Shown: positions 32,039-44,200 of the stretch, piece by piece
Position numbering within the stretch: the first letter of the stretch is position 1
Layout: each line of letters starts with the position of its first letter
DNA from: Hysterangium stoloniferum
Lineage: Eukaryota > Basidiomycota > Agaricomycetes > Hysterangiales > Hysterangiaceae
Length of the DNA stretch: 64,000 bases
Assembly: GCA_015178975.1 (NCBI GenBank)
Contig: WHVD01000112.1
Location: 1 to 64,000 of the forward strand
Reading direction: 5' to 3'
The notes under the pieces: model-generated
What the model saw: the letters and a program-made list of their open reading frames with translations, nothing else
Database searches by the model: none
Told to the model about the DNA's origin: nothing
Program-made: the position numbers and the translations under genes

Positions 32039-32308
32039 AATTCATGAGCCAACAGATGTGTCACTCCCAATGAGCTTGTAATATGTTATTTTACATGCAT
32101 CTAGATAGTAAAAAATGACAGCACCTGGCTTTTGCAGTCAGAGCTAATGTGAATGAGGTTGCCGAGTAAATGCATACAACTACCCTCATACAGATTTGCA
32201 GCTGGTATTTAGACAGCAAAAGCCAGGCACTGTCATCTTTACTACATAGATACATGTAAAACATATTACAAGCTCATTGGGAGTGACACATCTGTTGGCT
32301 CATGAATT
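32039..32308. mobile_element. Foldback/MITE-like element
   Basis: A 270-base imperfect palindrome. The outer ends are AATTCATGAGCCAACAGA and its reverse complement. Arms of about 95 bases include TGTGTCACTCCCAATGAGC, GCTTGTAATATGTT and, near the centre, GCCTGGCTTTTGC-type sequence in opposite orientation. The central 75 bases are not paired. It has no coding capacity. It would form a long hairpin if transcribed. Confidence 0.75.
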
Positions 32309-32420
32309 AGAGTAAAGACGATCTTTGGACTCTTATATCTTACCATGAACAAACTATTGCTTTGAACATGCGAGTTTTAGTTTTCAAAGGATCTCGCTTA
32401 AGCGTACCCGTGCAACTTAC

Positions 32421-32551
32421 CACTGGAACATGTCGTGCATAATATGACGGTCGTATTCCCTGAGAGTATTAATGACCACTTTCCGCTTCGTGGCCGCGAG
32501 ATGACTTTGAGGCTTTATGTTTTGCCATGCTTGTGACGAAAAGTATGCCAT
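32421..32551 (-). pseudogene. Orphan exon of an unrecognised gene
   Basis: A minus-strand exon opening MAYFSSQAWQNIKPQSH and running to a perfect GTAAGT donor reads like a real first exon (charged, helical, ending IMHDMFQ). About 110 bases further on, the sequence runs into the foldback element. I cannot find the rest of the gene, so it may be a fragment left by the transposon insertions. Not recognised. Confidence 0.35.
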
Positions 32552-33060
32552 TCCATAATAGTGTTTAAATAACAAAAATTTTCTGATTAAAGTCAGCACT
32601 TTCATAAAGTCCTCCTAAACCCCGGTTTAGAAGCCAACTTCAAACCACTGCGAATAATCCTGAAGAGCTATTGAGAGTCATTGCACCCTTCCAGCAATAT
32701 ATATGCTCCGTTGCAGCCTTTGGGAGGTTAAATGGCAGCTTGTATAGTTCTGATCACGTATCTCGAGGCCGCGACCTATCCGAGTGTTGTTAATTAACTT
32801 CGGACAGTTCAAGTTGCCATAGGTAGAAAAAACAAATTTCAACCAATCCTTAAAGATGCTGGTTTCCAGGGTAATCTCATAAAAGCCTTTGAATAAAAAA
32901 CTGAAGAAAGGCCCGCCAATCAAAAGTGGGAAAGACAATTACTGAAATAAGGTCATCGCTGACGGAGTTAATTGATTTGGTCGGAGGTCTTTCGGTCAAC
33001 TTCCCACCATCACTCATCAGTACAACGCACATTGTCGACCAGATCCTATACCCCTCGACA
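32552..33060. other. Interval before the large plus-strand gene
   Basis: No independent gene seen. From 32926 the frame of the next gene is already open without an ATG, and an in-frame stop lies at 32902. A further upstream exon therefore could exist, but I cannot identify it. Confidence 0.4.
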
Positions 33061-36000
33061 ATGTCAATAAAAGCTCTCGACGAGTTATCCAAGTCCGTTT
33101 GCAATGAAGGAAATGAAAAATACCCTGAAAATTTGTTCAAACGGCTACGTTCCTTGATCAATTTGCTAGTACGTTACACGCAACGTCATCGATAGGCTTC
33201 GCAGATTTATTTCAAAATACAGACATCAAACAAAGAGCTATATTCTTCTGCTTTAACAGAGTGCAATGAAATATTTTCGGGTCATATGGTCACATTATAT
33301 GAATTACGTCCAGCGGCTGCCCTGAAATTCTCACTTTCGATTATTATGAAAGTATTCAAGGGGAGATTAGCACCTATCTTAAAGCTCGAGTCAACGAAAG
33401 ATAGCTTGAAAGCTGTCAAAATTAACGAAGAAGTCTTACGGATGGTATTTAATGGAATTCAGGTAGGGTCTCTTAATGCCGATTTTGTCAGATCGATATT
33501 AATTTACGTTTGATGTGTCGGCTTGTTTGAAGAATTATTTGGAATGCGACAAACCAGGTATACTCGACTTCCATCAGATAGTGTGATCCACTTGTATTAT
33601 AGCTCTATTAACGATTCACAGATTCGGAACAAGTTGGGTCTGCGCTTTATAAACCGGTGTTGGGTATGTTAGGTTCTACTCTAGGGCTGAAACTGAGTGC
33701 ACGGATAAGAAGCCAGGTAAGTCTTATACATTTAATGTATGCTATTTTCCACGCATATATTCATTCAAACAACCTTTTATTAGGCGTATGGTCTAATATC
33801 AGATACAGCTGAAGGGAGTGGGCCAAATAAATTACTGTTAAAAGACAAGGCAATTCTTGGCGGGTAAGTATGATAGAATAATTCATCGAATTTTCTTAAC
33901 ATAGAACCCAAATCCAGAAGTCGTTTAGGGCGTACAATGGCTTCTACTAATGGTAGCGTTATGTTATTAATACCTTGGGTAGCACGTTGACATTCATATA
34001 TCATAGACTACCTTGTCTTAGATACTTTGCTTCAACTACTCGCACGCATCACGCCCAGTGCTCAAGACGCTAGCGGACGTAAAGAACTAGCAAAGGAAGT
34101 ATTCCAAAGTGCCAAAATGCTCAAGGCGTTTGGAAAGCCAGCATGCAAAGAATTATCATTGTTGCTTGAAAATGCCACGGGCGATCAATGGGAGATGGTT
34201 CGCATTCATTCTTGGCAGTCTATTAATCCATTCATAATCATGACAGACAAGCGATCGTATCATTGCCACGCTTGCGAAGGTGGACTCACAAAAGTATGAA
34301 TATTGTCCGTCGTACACGTATGAACTGATATTACTTCAGACCACAACCTTTCGTCCTTACATGTCAAGAAATACATGCCAATTCTAACACATTTAGGCAT
34401 CCGAAACCTTTAGATAAAATTTACATGGATAGCGAGGGATTTATCGTCAACATACAAGAAGAAGTAAGAATATATTTGGATCATGAAATGGTTGTACGCT
34501 CATTGACTCGTTTAGGATGCAGTCGATTGTTTAGAGGTGAACTATCGCTCTGTCACGTCCATACAATTACAGGAACGTAAGTGATTTCACATCCATTCTC
34601 CCCGTGTCACCGTGTAGGAGCGTCTTTCAAGGTCCTCAAGGCTCGCTTTCTGTAACATTATCACTCTCATCTCCGCCAATGAAAGGGTTCGAGGCCGTTA
34701 TGTCAACATCCGGCTTGCACACCGTCGCATTTACTATTTTAAGCTCACAGGCTGCCGACTTTAAGCAATTCTTACAGAACAGGAAGCTTGTAGGTTCTTG
34801 TTGCATATGAATAATCATTTATCCCATTATGTTTTTCCATAAGGGAGCGGTGATTGAACATAAGCCTATGGCCGTTTCCGAAACCAAATTCTCACTGGCC
34901 GACCCATTAAACGTTAATGGTTCTTATACTTTGAAGGTGTGCCATTTATATTAAATGGAACGTGGTTTTGGCTTAATGTGTTTCAGGGGAAGTCTCAAGA
35001 ACTCGAAAAGTGTTCGTGAATGACTTCCGCTTCATACCTATTTCTGATATGAATGATTTCATAGTTTATGCGAGTAGCGTCGTACAGTCTCCAGGCCTGT
35101 CCTTGGATGGTCATGTAGTTCACAAAGATGTAGCCTCAACCCTGGGTAACATAGATAAGGCAGACATAACTCCCGAGGAAGAACCTCCCCAAGAGAGACC
35201 AGAATTCGTATCATCGAAGCGTTTGGAAAACGAGGACCGTTCTCGGAAGTTGCGTATGAAGAAAGTCACCGAGTCGAAGCTTCCTGTTTTGAAGAATCAA
35301 GTCACCATCCTCAACGGTAACTTATCTGACCTAGAGTGTCTCCTATCCAAAGATTTTATGACTCCCCGAAAGACTTCTGGACCCGAACATATCTCTTTTA
35401 CAAACGGGCAGACGAGGGGTGAACACGAGATAGGTAACAAATGCTAGTATTTATTTTGAAGTGACATTCAACTCTTCTCCGTAACTCTTTCTCATAGCCA
35501 GGTCTACTGGTATTTTGGTTCCCGTCATACGACCAGTAGCAGAGAATAAGACTCCACTAAGCGAGCGGGATACATCCTCCGCAACACTCAAACGAAAGCG
35601 AGACAGGATAGATGTTGATGGATCCGATGAATCAGATATAAATATTTATAAAGCCACTAAATCGCGTGTCCCTTACAACTCCCAGCTTCTCAGGCCACTA
35701 GAAACAGCCGCAGCACGGTCTACTACGAAATACAAATCTCGTGCCAGGAAATCCTCGCCGCCGCTTTCTCCCGGGATAAATTTCGATGAACTTCCTGTGA
35801 GGGCTTCGCCGAAGGCGATCCATCAGCCCAAACTAGGACTGCATGATAAACTCCCTTCACGTCCGGGAAAAGAGGAGCCGATCGTACTTAAGAGCGAAGT
35901 TATCTCTGCATCACCACAGGCGAACCCCGTTAAATCGAACAAACGGACTAAGAAGGAGTGTAAGATTGTCTCAGAAGAGGAAACCGTCCCCAGTCGTCGT

Positions 36001-38045
36001 ACAAGGGTATCTATTTGGCTGCGTTTTTACGAACTATCCCTGATACATTTATTCCACAGCGTGTTACCAAAAGAGACAAGGTCATCGAGTCTGATGAAAA
36101 CCAAGAAGACGACCACGCACACGTGCCGTCAGCTGGTGCCAAGGCCGAAGTTTCTGTAGTACCAATAACAAAGGTGCATAGATCCCGTCATATACCAAGC
36201 AGTTACTTATTTCCTGCAGGACCTTTTTGCCATGCGTCCGTCTACTCCAGTACTACTCTCAACTCACCAACAGGTAATCGAGCATCCAACAAAGTCCAAA
36301 AGGATGCCGTGGAAGAATAATCAATCGGCTGTATATGCGAACAATGCTGCTGGTGAAAATATCATAGGTGTTGACATTATATCTTCCAACAAGGCGAAGC
36401 CAAATCCACCCAAGTCGAAGCTGAAGGGAAAGGAGACGGAAAAGCCTAAAAGGATGGAGAATTTACCGGTCACTAAGAACAATATCCCGCCTTCTATTGC
36501 TGCTGATCCCATACTAAAAACTATTCAATCTATTAGTGCTCATTCTTCCTCATTAACTCTTCCTCAATCCGCCATTGCCCTGGAACCGTTGGAGCTAGAC
36601 ATAGCTATAGCTCAGGCTGAAAGCTTTTGCATGGATGTTGACGATTACAATGACTCTGCCGGTATACTTATCACTACATCTAACGACGCAATTGAGGAAA
36701 GAAACCGCCGGGATGAAGCGTCTGTGGCAGAATTGGATATCCAACAGACCAGAATAGGAAGGGAAGACCATAGAATGTCTGCATTGAAGGTAGTTACGCG
36801 TACTGACCTGCCATTCTCAGTCCGAGTGCGTATAGTCTTTGTTTTGCTCTACTCAGCGGCTTCTTACATTTGTGACTTATTTAGAGCTCTTCTCCCCCTG
36901 CTACATCCGTGCCGCCTAGGTCGATTCTTCGAAAACCTGTACAGACTATAGACCTGACGCATCTAAACAATTCGAAAACGACTTCGTCCGAAGGCAAACA
37001 ATCCAACGTGGATATACTTGAAGTCGATGATCTGCCGGATGAAGAGCCTGTTGATGTTTCCAAACAACCTTCTGTCCCAGTGCCGAAGTCATCATCAAAC
37101 GAGCAACGACTTGGAGTTACCTTTGCAGCCGATACAAAGAAAGCATGGAGTCTTTCCGGGTCACCTTCCCCTCATCGAATTGATCTCAAGGCCATGAAAC
37201 GTGTGAGCAACATTCCTTCGAGGTTACCTCGCCTCGTTGTGAAGCGGGAGGCCAAAGAGATCATGCTGGGTGATTGCCTTTCCACAACCTTTTGTCCATT
37301 CTCTGTGAATGCGATTCTTTTTTTAAATAGCCACGCCCTCCAAAATGAAGAAAATACAAAAATTTGAAGTCCCAAGAGGTTTGCGAAAGACGCACTCCTT
37401 TGCACCTCAGAAAGTCATGAAAAGTGCCTGCGACACTGCTGATTGTGAGTCGGACGAGGATGAGATCGAGCGAGAGCTGTCTCCCGACGAGAAGATCGTT
37501 AATGTGAGCATTTCAATCATACCTTAGGTGAAGTTTATTCAATGATATGGTCCCCTGTGTAGGTTTTGAATGACATTCAAGGGGTAACCTCTTCTGTCTC
37601 TTACTCGTGGAGCCTAACAATATTGTCTGATCTGCCTCTAAGGTTATTCTGGATAATCTCAGCCGGAAATTCAACATCGCCACCACTAATACCCGAAATG
37701 CTGTCCATGGCCTTCGTTCTTTTGCTGCCGAAGAAATACATAAAATGCTGGAAGACAGGTTTGTGGACTCTTCCACAATTTCGTATATTGTTCAACTTCG
37801 TCATATTGCATTTTAGTATCAAACATCGGAAGAATCTGGTTCATCTTGAGGAGCAATATGGTCACTACAGCAGAGAGCTGCAACAGGGCTTTGACGAAAT
37901 CGCTACAGTTAACGAGGATATTGACAAGAGGTTTCGACAGGCAATCGTTGATCACGATCAAAAGGGACTCATGAGGATTATGCCAAAGAAACTTGCTGAG
38001 CGACCGAAAATAATTCAAAACTTAGCAGCGTCTAGTTCAGCGTAA
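33061..38045 (+). CDS. Large multi-exon protein, possible Red1/SYCP2-like meiotic axis component
   Basis: Many short exons with GT-AG introns run from MSIKALDELSKSV (33061, tentative start) to the TAA at about 38043. The N-terminal third is all-helical and armadillo-like (for example LLARITPSAQD..., EVFQSAKMLKAFG at 34030-34150). Next is a compact beta-rich block (YMDSEGFIVNIQEE, then GSLSVTLSLSSPPMKG, HTVAFTILSSQAADFKQFL). A long disordered Lys/Ser/Pro-rich region follows (35000-37500) with short motifs such as PRSILRKPVQTIDL. The C-terminal end is a coiled coil (EEQYGHYSRELQQGFDEIA). Helical repeat, PH-like domain, long linker, terminal coiled coil is the arrangement known for Red1, SYCP2 and ASY3, which build the meiotic chromosome axis. 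The assignment is architectural only; exon joins between 33480 and 34020 are uncertain. Confidence 0.5.
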
Positions 38046-38248
38046 TTACTAACTAATATTTGGAATGAGAGCGTTGATCTCAGGTCACGTTCACTTGCTT
38101 TACATGCGACGAAATATCACAAAAATTAAATCGAGACGAGAAGCGGCGAATTCAACACGACATCCTGTTTGAAAACAATTGCAAACAAAATACATGTATT
38201 TGTACAGTGTTATCCTTTGCAAGAAACTGTCACCAATTCGAAGTATCA

Positions 38249-39592
38249 CTATGAGTATTCGCCAAACTCGGCGTGTCCCGTCTCTCCAGCATGAGCACGC
38301 GCCTCTTTCTCGCCTTTCAACCCCTTGCCACAAATCTATGAAAAAACATTTCCAATCTACGGCCGTGAACATATAAACGTCACATACCTCGCATTTAAGT
38401 AAAAATGTCGCCGTATTGGTGAACTTTTTCTGGATACGTAGTTTTGCTGCAAGCTCCTGACCCCCCGTTAAAACAACTTGATTTCTTACAGGAAATACTG
38501 TCTGGTGGAAATCAAGAGGGGCGCCGTGCGTCGGTGCGAATGATGTAGCATCGTAGTGGATGCCCGAATAAAGGAGGATTGCACGGTTTGCATAACCGGA
38601 GCCTTCTCCAAACCGATCGACACGGCCTGTTTCAACGTCTATGGATGAGATTTCTGTGCGGTAATGTGCAGCAAATATAGACAACTCTGAGAAGAAGTCA
38701 TAGGATTAATGGGCATAAATATAGCCAATGAGAACGAGATGCTTGCCGATAGCGCCTCCCCAACTTTGAGGATTTAATATCGTATTGATATAATCCTCCC
38801 GTGGACGTCTAGACCCAAACTAATGAATGATTGTTTCCCAACATAAATTCCCTTGTCCAACTAACCCAAGCATTACTTCAGAGTAAGTTTCAGGGTCTTT
38901 TCGAATCGTATCTGCCGCGACTATCGTAATAGAGAGGTTGATTCAGGTTTTTCGTGCTGGGGCTGAAAAACAGCGCACGTTGTCGAAGGCGAGCAGATGC
39001 CCCCATATCCTGCTCAAATACTACCCCGATAGACGAAAACAGACATGAATTGTCATCTGGCACAACCTAACTGGGAGTTAACTTGGCTCGCTTCTATGGT
39101 AAAATAGAAATGATACGTACCCGATGGACGAGTACCCCGCCGTCTGTTTGCACATATTCATCCCCCAAACCCTGCTTTCTATGTTGAGTTATTGGTTGCT
39201 GCGATGAAATATTGGGAGGATTGAGTCCAGGTGATGGGGATGTAACTGTAGACTGTGGTGCATGTGAAATCCCGCCGCCTGAAGCTTGTGTCACTAGTAA
39301 TTGTTCTCCTCGCTTCAAACCTAATGACGACAGAGGGAGCTGAGGAATAGCTGTCAGAGGTTGCGGCGGATATCCTGCTTTGACTAATATCATGAATGAT
39401 GGTGAGCACGTAAATTCGTCAGGGAACTGGTGAGCATTCCATTACTCGTAACTCACGACTCTGTAGAGATGGTGGAATTTCGGTTGCTGAAAATATCGCT
39501 TGTTGCAAGTCTGACACTTTAACGTTTTCATTTTCTATATCGACTTGGATGGTAGTTACACCCTTTGGATGTCTGAGTCGGATGGGCACCAT
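38249..39592 (-). CDS. OTU1/YOD1-type deubiquitinase
   Basis: The start is at MVPIRLRHPKGVTTIQVD (39592); an in-frame ATG lies 33 bases upstream. Domain order fits OTU1. An N-terminal UBX-like domain of about 80 residues ends with PLSSLGLKRGEQLLV. The catalytic Cys loop VVPDDNSCLFSSIG (about 39040) follows, then the helix region YINTILNPQSWGGAIELSI. The catalytic His block is LLYSGIHYDATSF (about 38555). A C-terminal C2H2 zinc finger is reached across a 51-base intron (LLKCEICGKGLKG... H-x4-H ... EFGEYS). OTU1 trims ubiquitin chains from clients of the p97/Cdc48 ATPase in ER-associated degradation. Intact by inspection. It converges on the gene at 33061-38045, with about 200 bases between stop codons. 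Confidence 0.88.
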
Positions 39593-39849
39593 GGTTCGAG
39601 TATGAAAAGTGGGGAAGCTGGTCACGTCATGTGTGACAGCAAGGTTGTCGTTCCTTCACTTGGTTTATTTTCTGGTTGTTTGGCCACTGGCTATATATCT
39701 AATTTGGTAGGACATTTAAAGTCAGTGTCAAAAAGTAGAATTTTGAATAAGTTGGAGATTGTAGTGTAGGATTGGGGGGCTCGTGTTGCTTCCAGGTGCA
39801 AGCTTCATCATTAAAAATGATAATGTATCTCATTGAGTCCTAGTTTAAA

Positions 39850-40560
39850 TGATGGTAATGTCTTCAGATTGCTTCAGTTTGTCTCTGTCGGTTGGGGGTA
39901 CAACAATAGATTATCACACCGCTGCAGGAAACGTTTTCTGCATACAATGTGGGATGGTGGTGGAAGAGAATGTCATTGTAGCAGATATACCTTTGGGAAA
40001 CATCTGATGGCGCTGCAAAGGTTCAAGCTCGAAGCGTCACACCCGGGCAAGGGCACAGTCAGTGTGGGTGTCCGATGTTATGAAATAATGAGAGTATTAG
40101 GCGAATCGAAGGAACAGACGCTTGCAAACGGCATGTCTCATTACCCTTTGTAAGGCGCGTTGTCATTCAGGAATTTAGGGGCATAACTCGTGGCAAGATT
40201 TGTCAAGTCCAAACTGTATTGGGTCAGAGGTGGTGTACGGGCAACATGGATAGGTTCACGAAGGGCGGAGGAACGAGCTGGTTGTGGCTGCCTGTTTATA
40301 CGTTGTATTTCGTCCGAGCAATACGAGCCACACATGCTGGTTGGTTTTTGGGCATGCTTCAGGTTAATGTATGGAAATACACACCTCATGCTTTTATTTT
40401 CAACCCAGGTCAATGTATTCGTCGTACTAGGCATGACATGTCTACGCCTTATCCAAACTCTCAACATAAAACTTCCTATTAATTGACCCAGGTCATTACA
40501 TCCGTTTCGCAGCACTTCTTGTATTCGTAGACGAAGCAGGCAAGGTCGCAACGGACATGT
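39850..40560 (+). pseudogene. BRF1 (TFIIIB subunit) pseudogene, N-terminal half
   Basis: Across several frames the plus strand reads as the N-terminus of the TFIIB-related factor Brf1. It has the second half of a zinc ribbon (GGTTIDYHTAAGNVFCIQCG, then MVVEENVIVAD), FGETSDGAAKVQ, GESKEQTLANG, then cyclin-repeat pieces RFTKGGG, PHMLVGF, VNVFVVLGMT, LIQTLNIKLPI and DPGHYIRFAALLV. At least three frameshifts and a stop (about 40078) break it. A 53-base GT-AG intron is still present at about 40359-40411, so it arose by DNA duplication, not by reverse transcription. It is the wrong length and too damaged to work; the intact gene should be elsewhere. Confidence 0.78.
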
Positions 40561-41237
40561 GAAATTTAATGTGCATTTTCAAATTTGACCGTTCTTGTGA
40601 AAACCCTATATTTTCTACAAACTGTAAAGGATATTCCGAAACTGAGAATTGACCTGAGTACTGTGACTCAGACATAGGCAATTGTACTGTTAACATGGAA
40701 AACACAGCGCACAATCATGCTCTCATAATTCCGCTGATTTAACAGCACCATTTCATGACATCATCTGAAGGCCCTTTTCGGCGCTTTCGCCAATGACTTA
40801 CCGCTCAAACCTTTTACATAATAATAACCACTGGTCATGTGCAAACCACGCATATGGTCATACCATGGAGGTCTAGATGTTCTGATGTTCTACTAGGCGG
40901 TAGATAATGGCTTTTCGACTGAGTTCCGAGCTGTTCTTCTTCACCAGTCACTGACGTACCGGCAAACCTTGTGACCAAGCCGAATATAACGATCACATCA
41001 TCTATATCTTCGTATCAATGTCGTCACGGGCTCATTGCGTTGAGACATTTGAAATCGTGGCATGTGAAGCTTTCAGGTCTTATCTACGCGTCAAGATTGC
41101 CAGTCGAGGCGGCATCGGTAGGTAGTGGGGGCTCACCGCAGCCTGAGTAATGAAGAGCGACTGTTAAGCGTTAACTCTAGAGAATCAAGTGATATAAAGT
41201 TTGGTTAAACCCTGGAAGCTACAACGTTACTCTTACC
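40561..41237. other. Intergenic region upstream of the reductase
   Basis: No gene seen. It must include the promoter of the reductase; a GATATAAAGTTT sequence about 45 bases before the start codon is the best TATA candidate. Confidence 0.4.
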
Positions 41238-44200
41238 ATGACCATATTCCACTCTGTGAACCACTTAGTGCAAGTTCGAGTGGCCCATGCACCAGATGAC
41301 ATTATCCTCGCCGTGCCAGATGTAACTCTCAAGGTTCGTCTTGTAGCGCATCGGTATTACTAAGGAATACACAACGTGATCATTCCACAGTATACAAAGT
41401 ACACCAACAGGGAGCTCGACATTGCTGCAACTCTCATGGCAAAACATTACGTAGATGCTGGTCTCCTCCCTGGTCGTGCTGTGGGCGACAGCACATCTCA
41501 GCTGACGGTTGGGTTACTTGCACAAAGTGGCTTCGATTACATCGTAAATGAGCTTGCACTGGCAAGGCTGGGCTATTGCATTTTATTAATCTCGTGGGTG
41601 AGGTGCTGCCCATAACGAATATCCAATGGTGACGACATTGTCCAGGCCAAATAATTCTCCTCCAGCGGTACTCCACCTTTTGATGAAGACGCAGGCGGAG
41701 GCTGTCATAGCTTCTGATACTTTTATCCACATCGTAGACTCTGCTCTCAAATTATCTGATGGCCAAAGCGACGTAGTGCGTCCAAGGCTCATCTCCCAAC
41801 CATCATCAGACATCTATAACGCCGAGGCTCGAAAATGCCATCAAGATATTGCTTGGAAGTATCCTCTTGAATTCGCTGAAGAGAGCGAGCTACCCTACGT
41901 TATAATACATTCATCAGGATCTACAGGATATCCCAAGGTAAAAATTGTTCAGGATGTAAGCAATGACGAATAATCTAAATATTGGATAGCCAATCAGTAT
42001 TAGTCAACGCTCAGGCATTAACAATTATTCTCAGCACGCAGGCCACCGCGCATTCACGACATTGCCTCTCTATCATGTATTTTTCCACACGATGCCATCC
42101 TTGGCAAAGCTTACATTTTTATTAGAATCACGGCCATTCGAACTTCTATCGCGCAATGCACGCCGGCAAGCCAATTTTTCTTTTTCCCACTGGTGTAAGA
42201 AAATAGAAAGAAGGCCCTTTTGCATGATACCTTACTGACATATAACAGTTAATCCCTTTGACAAAGGATGCCATCGTTTCGCTCCTCAACAGTCCCGATT
42301 GCAATGCTGAAGCATTCCACGCGGTCCCGTATATTCTCAACATCCTGGCTGAAAGTGAAGAGGGCATTAATATACTTCGTCGAATGAAGGCTGTTATGTC
42401 TGCTGGGTCAGCACTTCCCGATGCGATAGGAGACCGCCTCGTTGATGTCGGAGTGAATCTCGTGGTGCAGATGGGGACAAGTGGGTTGTCTCTATGCCAA
42501 TTACACAGGCTTAATCTATTGTAATACTGATTGGCTTATGGCTCGATAGCGGAAGTTGGTCAGGTAAACATTTCTTGCTCAATTATCAGTCGAATTTTTA
42601 TGAATAATAGATCGGAACGTCTGCGCGAGACTTCGAAGTCGATAAGGACTGGGACTATGTGCGCATTCCGGAACACTTCAGGAAATATTTTAGATTTGAT
42701 GACCAAGGTGACGGAACGTATGAGCTCGTCGTGCTGGATGGGTATCATACCAAGGCATGCCATACTCTTTTATTAGTACTTGTTCGTGTTGTCAATTACA
42801 CCACTGATGCAGGTTATGAGTAACCAGCCGGATGGTTCGTACAGAACGAGGGATTTATACGTTTTTCACTCCAGCATAGGTTTTGCGGTTAAATTGTAAG
42901 ATTTATTCTTCCGACTTTCCGTAGCTTTCTGAAATTTTATGCATGGAAGCTGTGGGAGATTAGATGACACACTCGTTATGGTCTGTCCAAAAATGCTTCG
43001 CAAATGTGAATGAAACCAGCTGAAATTTCTCGATAGATTAATGGGGAGAAAACAAATCCCGTTCCCATCGAACTCGGTTTGAAAGGCGAATGTCCCTACA
43101 TCTCCGATGTTATAATTTTCGGTGCAGGTAGGGCTCAAATTGGTGCCCTCATGCTGCCTTCAGAATTAGGAAAAGACAAGGCTCCCGAAGAACTTCTTGA
43201 ACTAATCGCTCCAGCTCTTGCGATTGCAAATGGCGACGCGCCGTCTCATTCACAGCTTTCCCCAGAAGCTATCATCTTCCTAACATATGGCACGGCAATA
43301 CCACGGGCTGACAAAGGCTCTCCCATCAGAGCTCGTACATATATGGCATTCGAGATGACTATTGACGATTTATACCGACGCCTGGAGGGTCTGATGGGAG
43401 ACGAAAGCCAGAGGCGCAATATTGAGACCGTAAATGAAGCGGAGGATGCCGTTTTGGAAAATATAAAAGAGACAATCGGAGAGGATAATATGAAAGATCT
43501 CACTTCGAAGACGGATCTGTTTTTGTTCGGCTTGGATTCCCTCCAAGCTACTAGGATTCGGAATGCGATTCAGCGGGTACGTAGAGTTTATTTGAATGAT
43601 TTGTGTTTAAACGAGTTGTATGGCCATGTAGACCATCAATATAGGAACGCACCAGCTATCTAGCAATTTCGTATTTGATCATCCTTCCGTCGAAGAGTGC
43701 GTACTCGTTACACTGTCATGTTGGTGATGAAGCACACCCTCATTCCCTAAAAGAATGGCCAGGGAATTGCATGGCTTAGCTTCCGGAGATATTTCTCAAC
43801 CCTCTTCCAGCAAACAAATCGAAACGGCATTGAAAATGGTCGAGGAGCACCGGGGTGTTTTTTCGGCAATCCCCCGTTCATATACCAGCTCAATATTTGA
43901 TGAAAAAACACAATGCGTAAGGACTGATCCAGACTCCCAAAAGGATACGAGAAATTGACTGCTACGAACAGATTTTATTAACAGGAGCAACAGGATCCTT
44001 AGGTGCTTACCTTCTAGCCCAATTTCTTTCCGACGAGACGGTTTCTTCTGTATACTGTCTTGCTCGTGCGTCTTCCCACGAAATGGCGCGAGCGCGAGTA
44101 TTGCAGTCCATGAAAGATCGTGGATTAGTGGCCATGTTGCATGAGAGTAAATTGACCTGCTACGCCGCGGATTTTGGGAAGGATAATCTAGGGCTCAGTG

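Noticed and set aside
31749..32045. Open stretches on both strands before the foldback element
   Set aside because: No family resemblance; in CpG-poor transposon-like DNA.
42060..42185. Apparent frameshift in the adenylation domain of the reductase
   Set aside because: A GTATTT...TTAG intron of about 49 bases restores PLYH-NHGHSNFYRAMHAGKP in frame.
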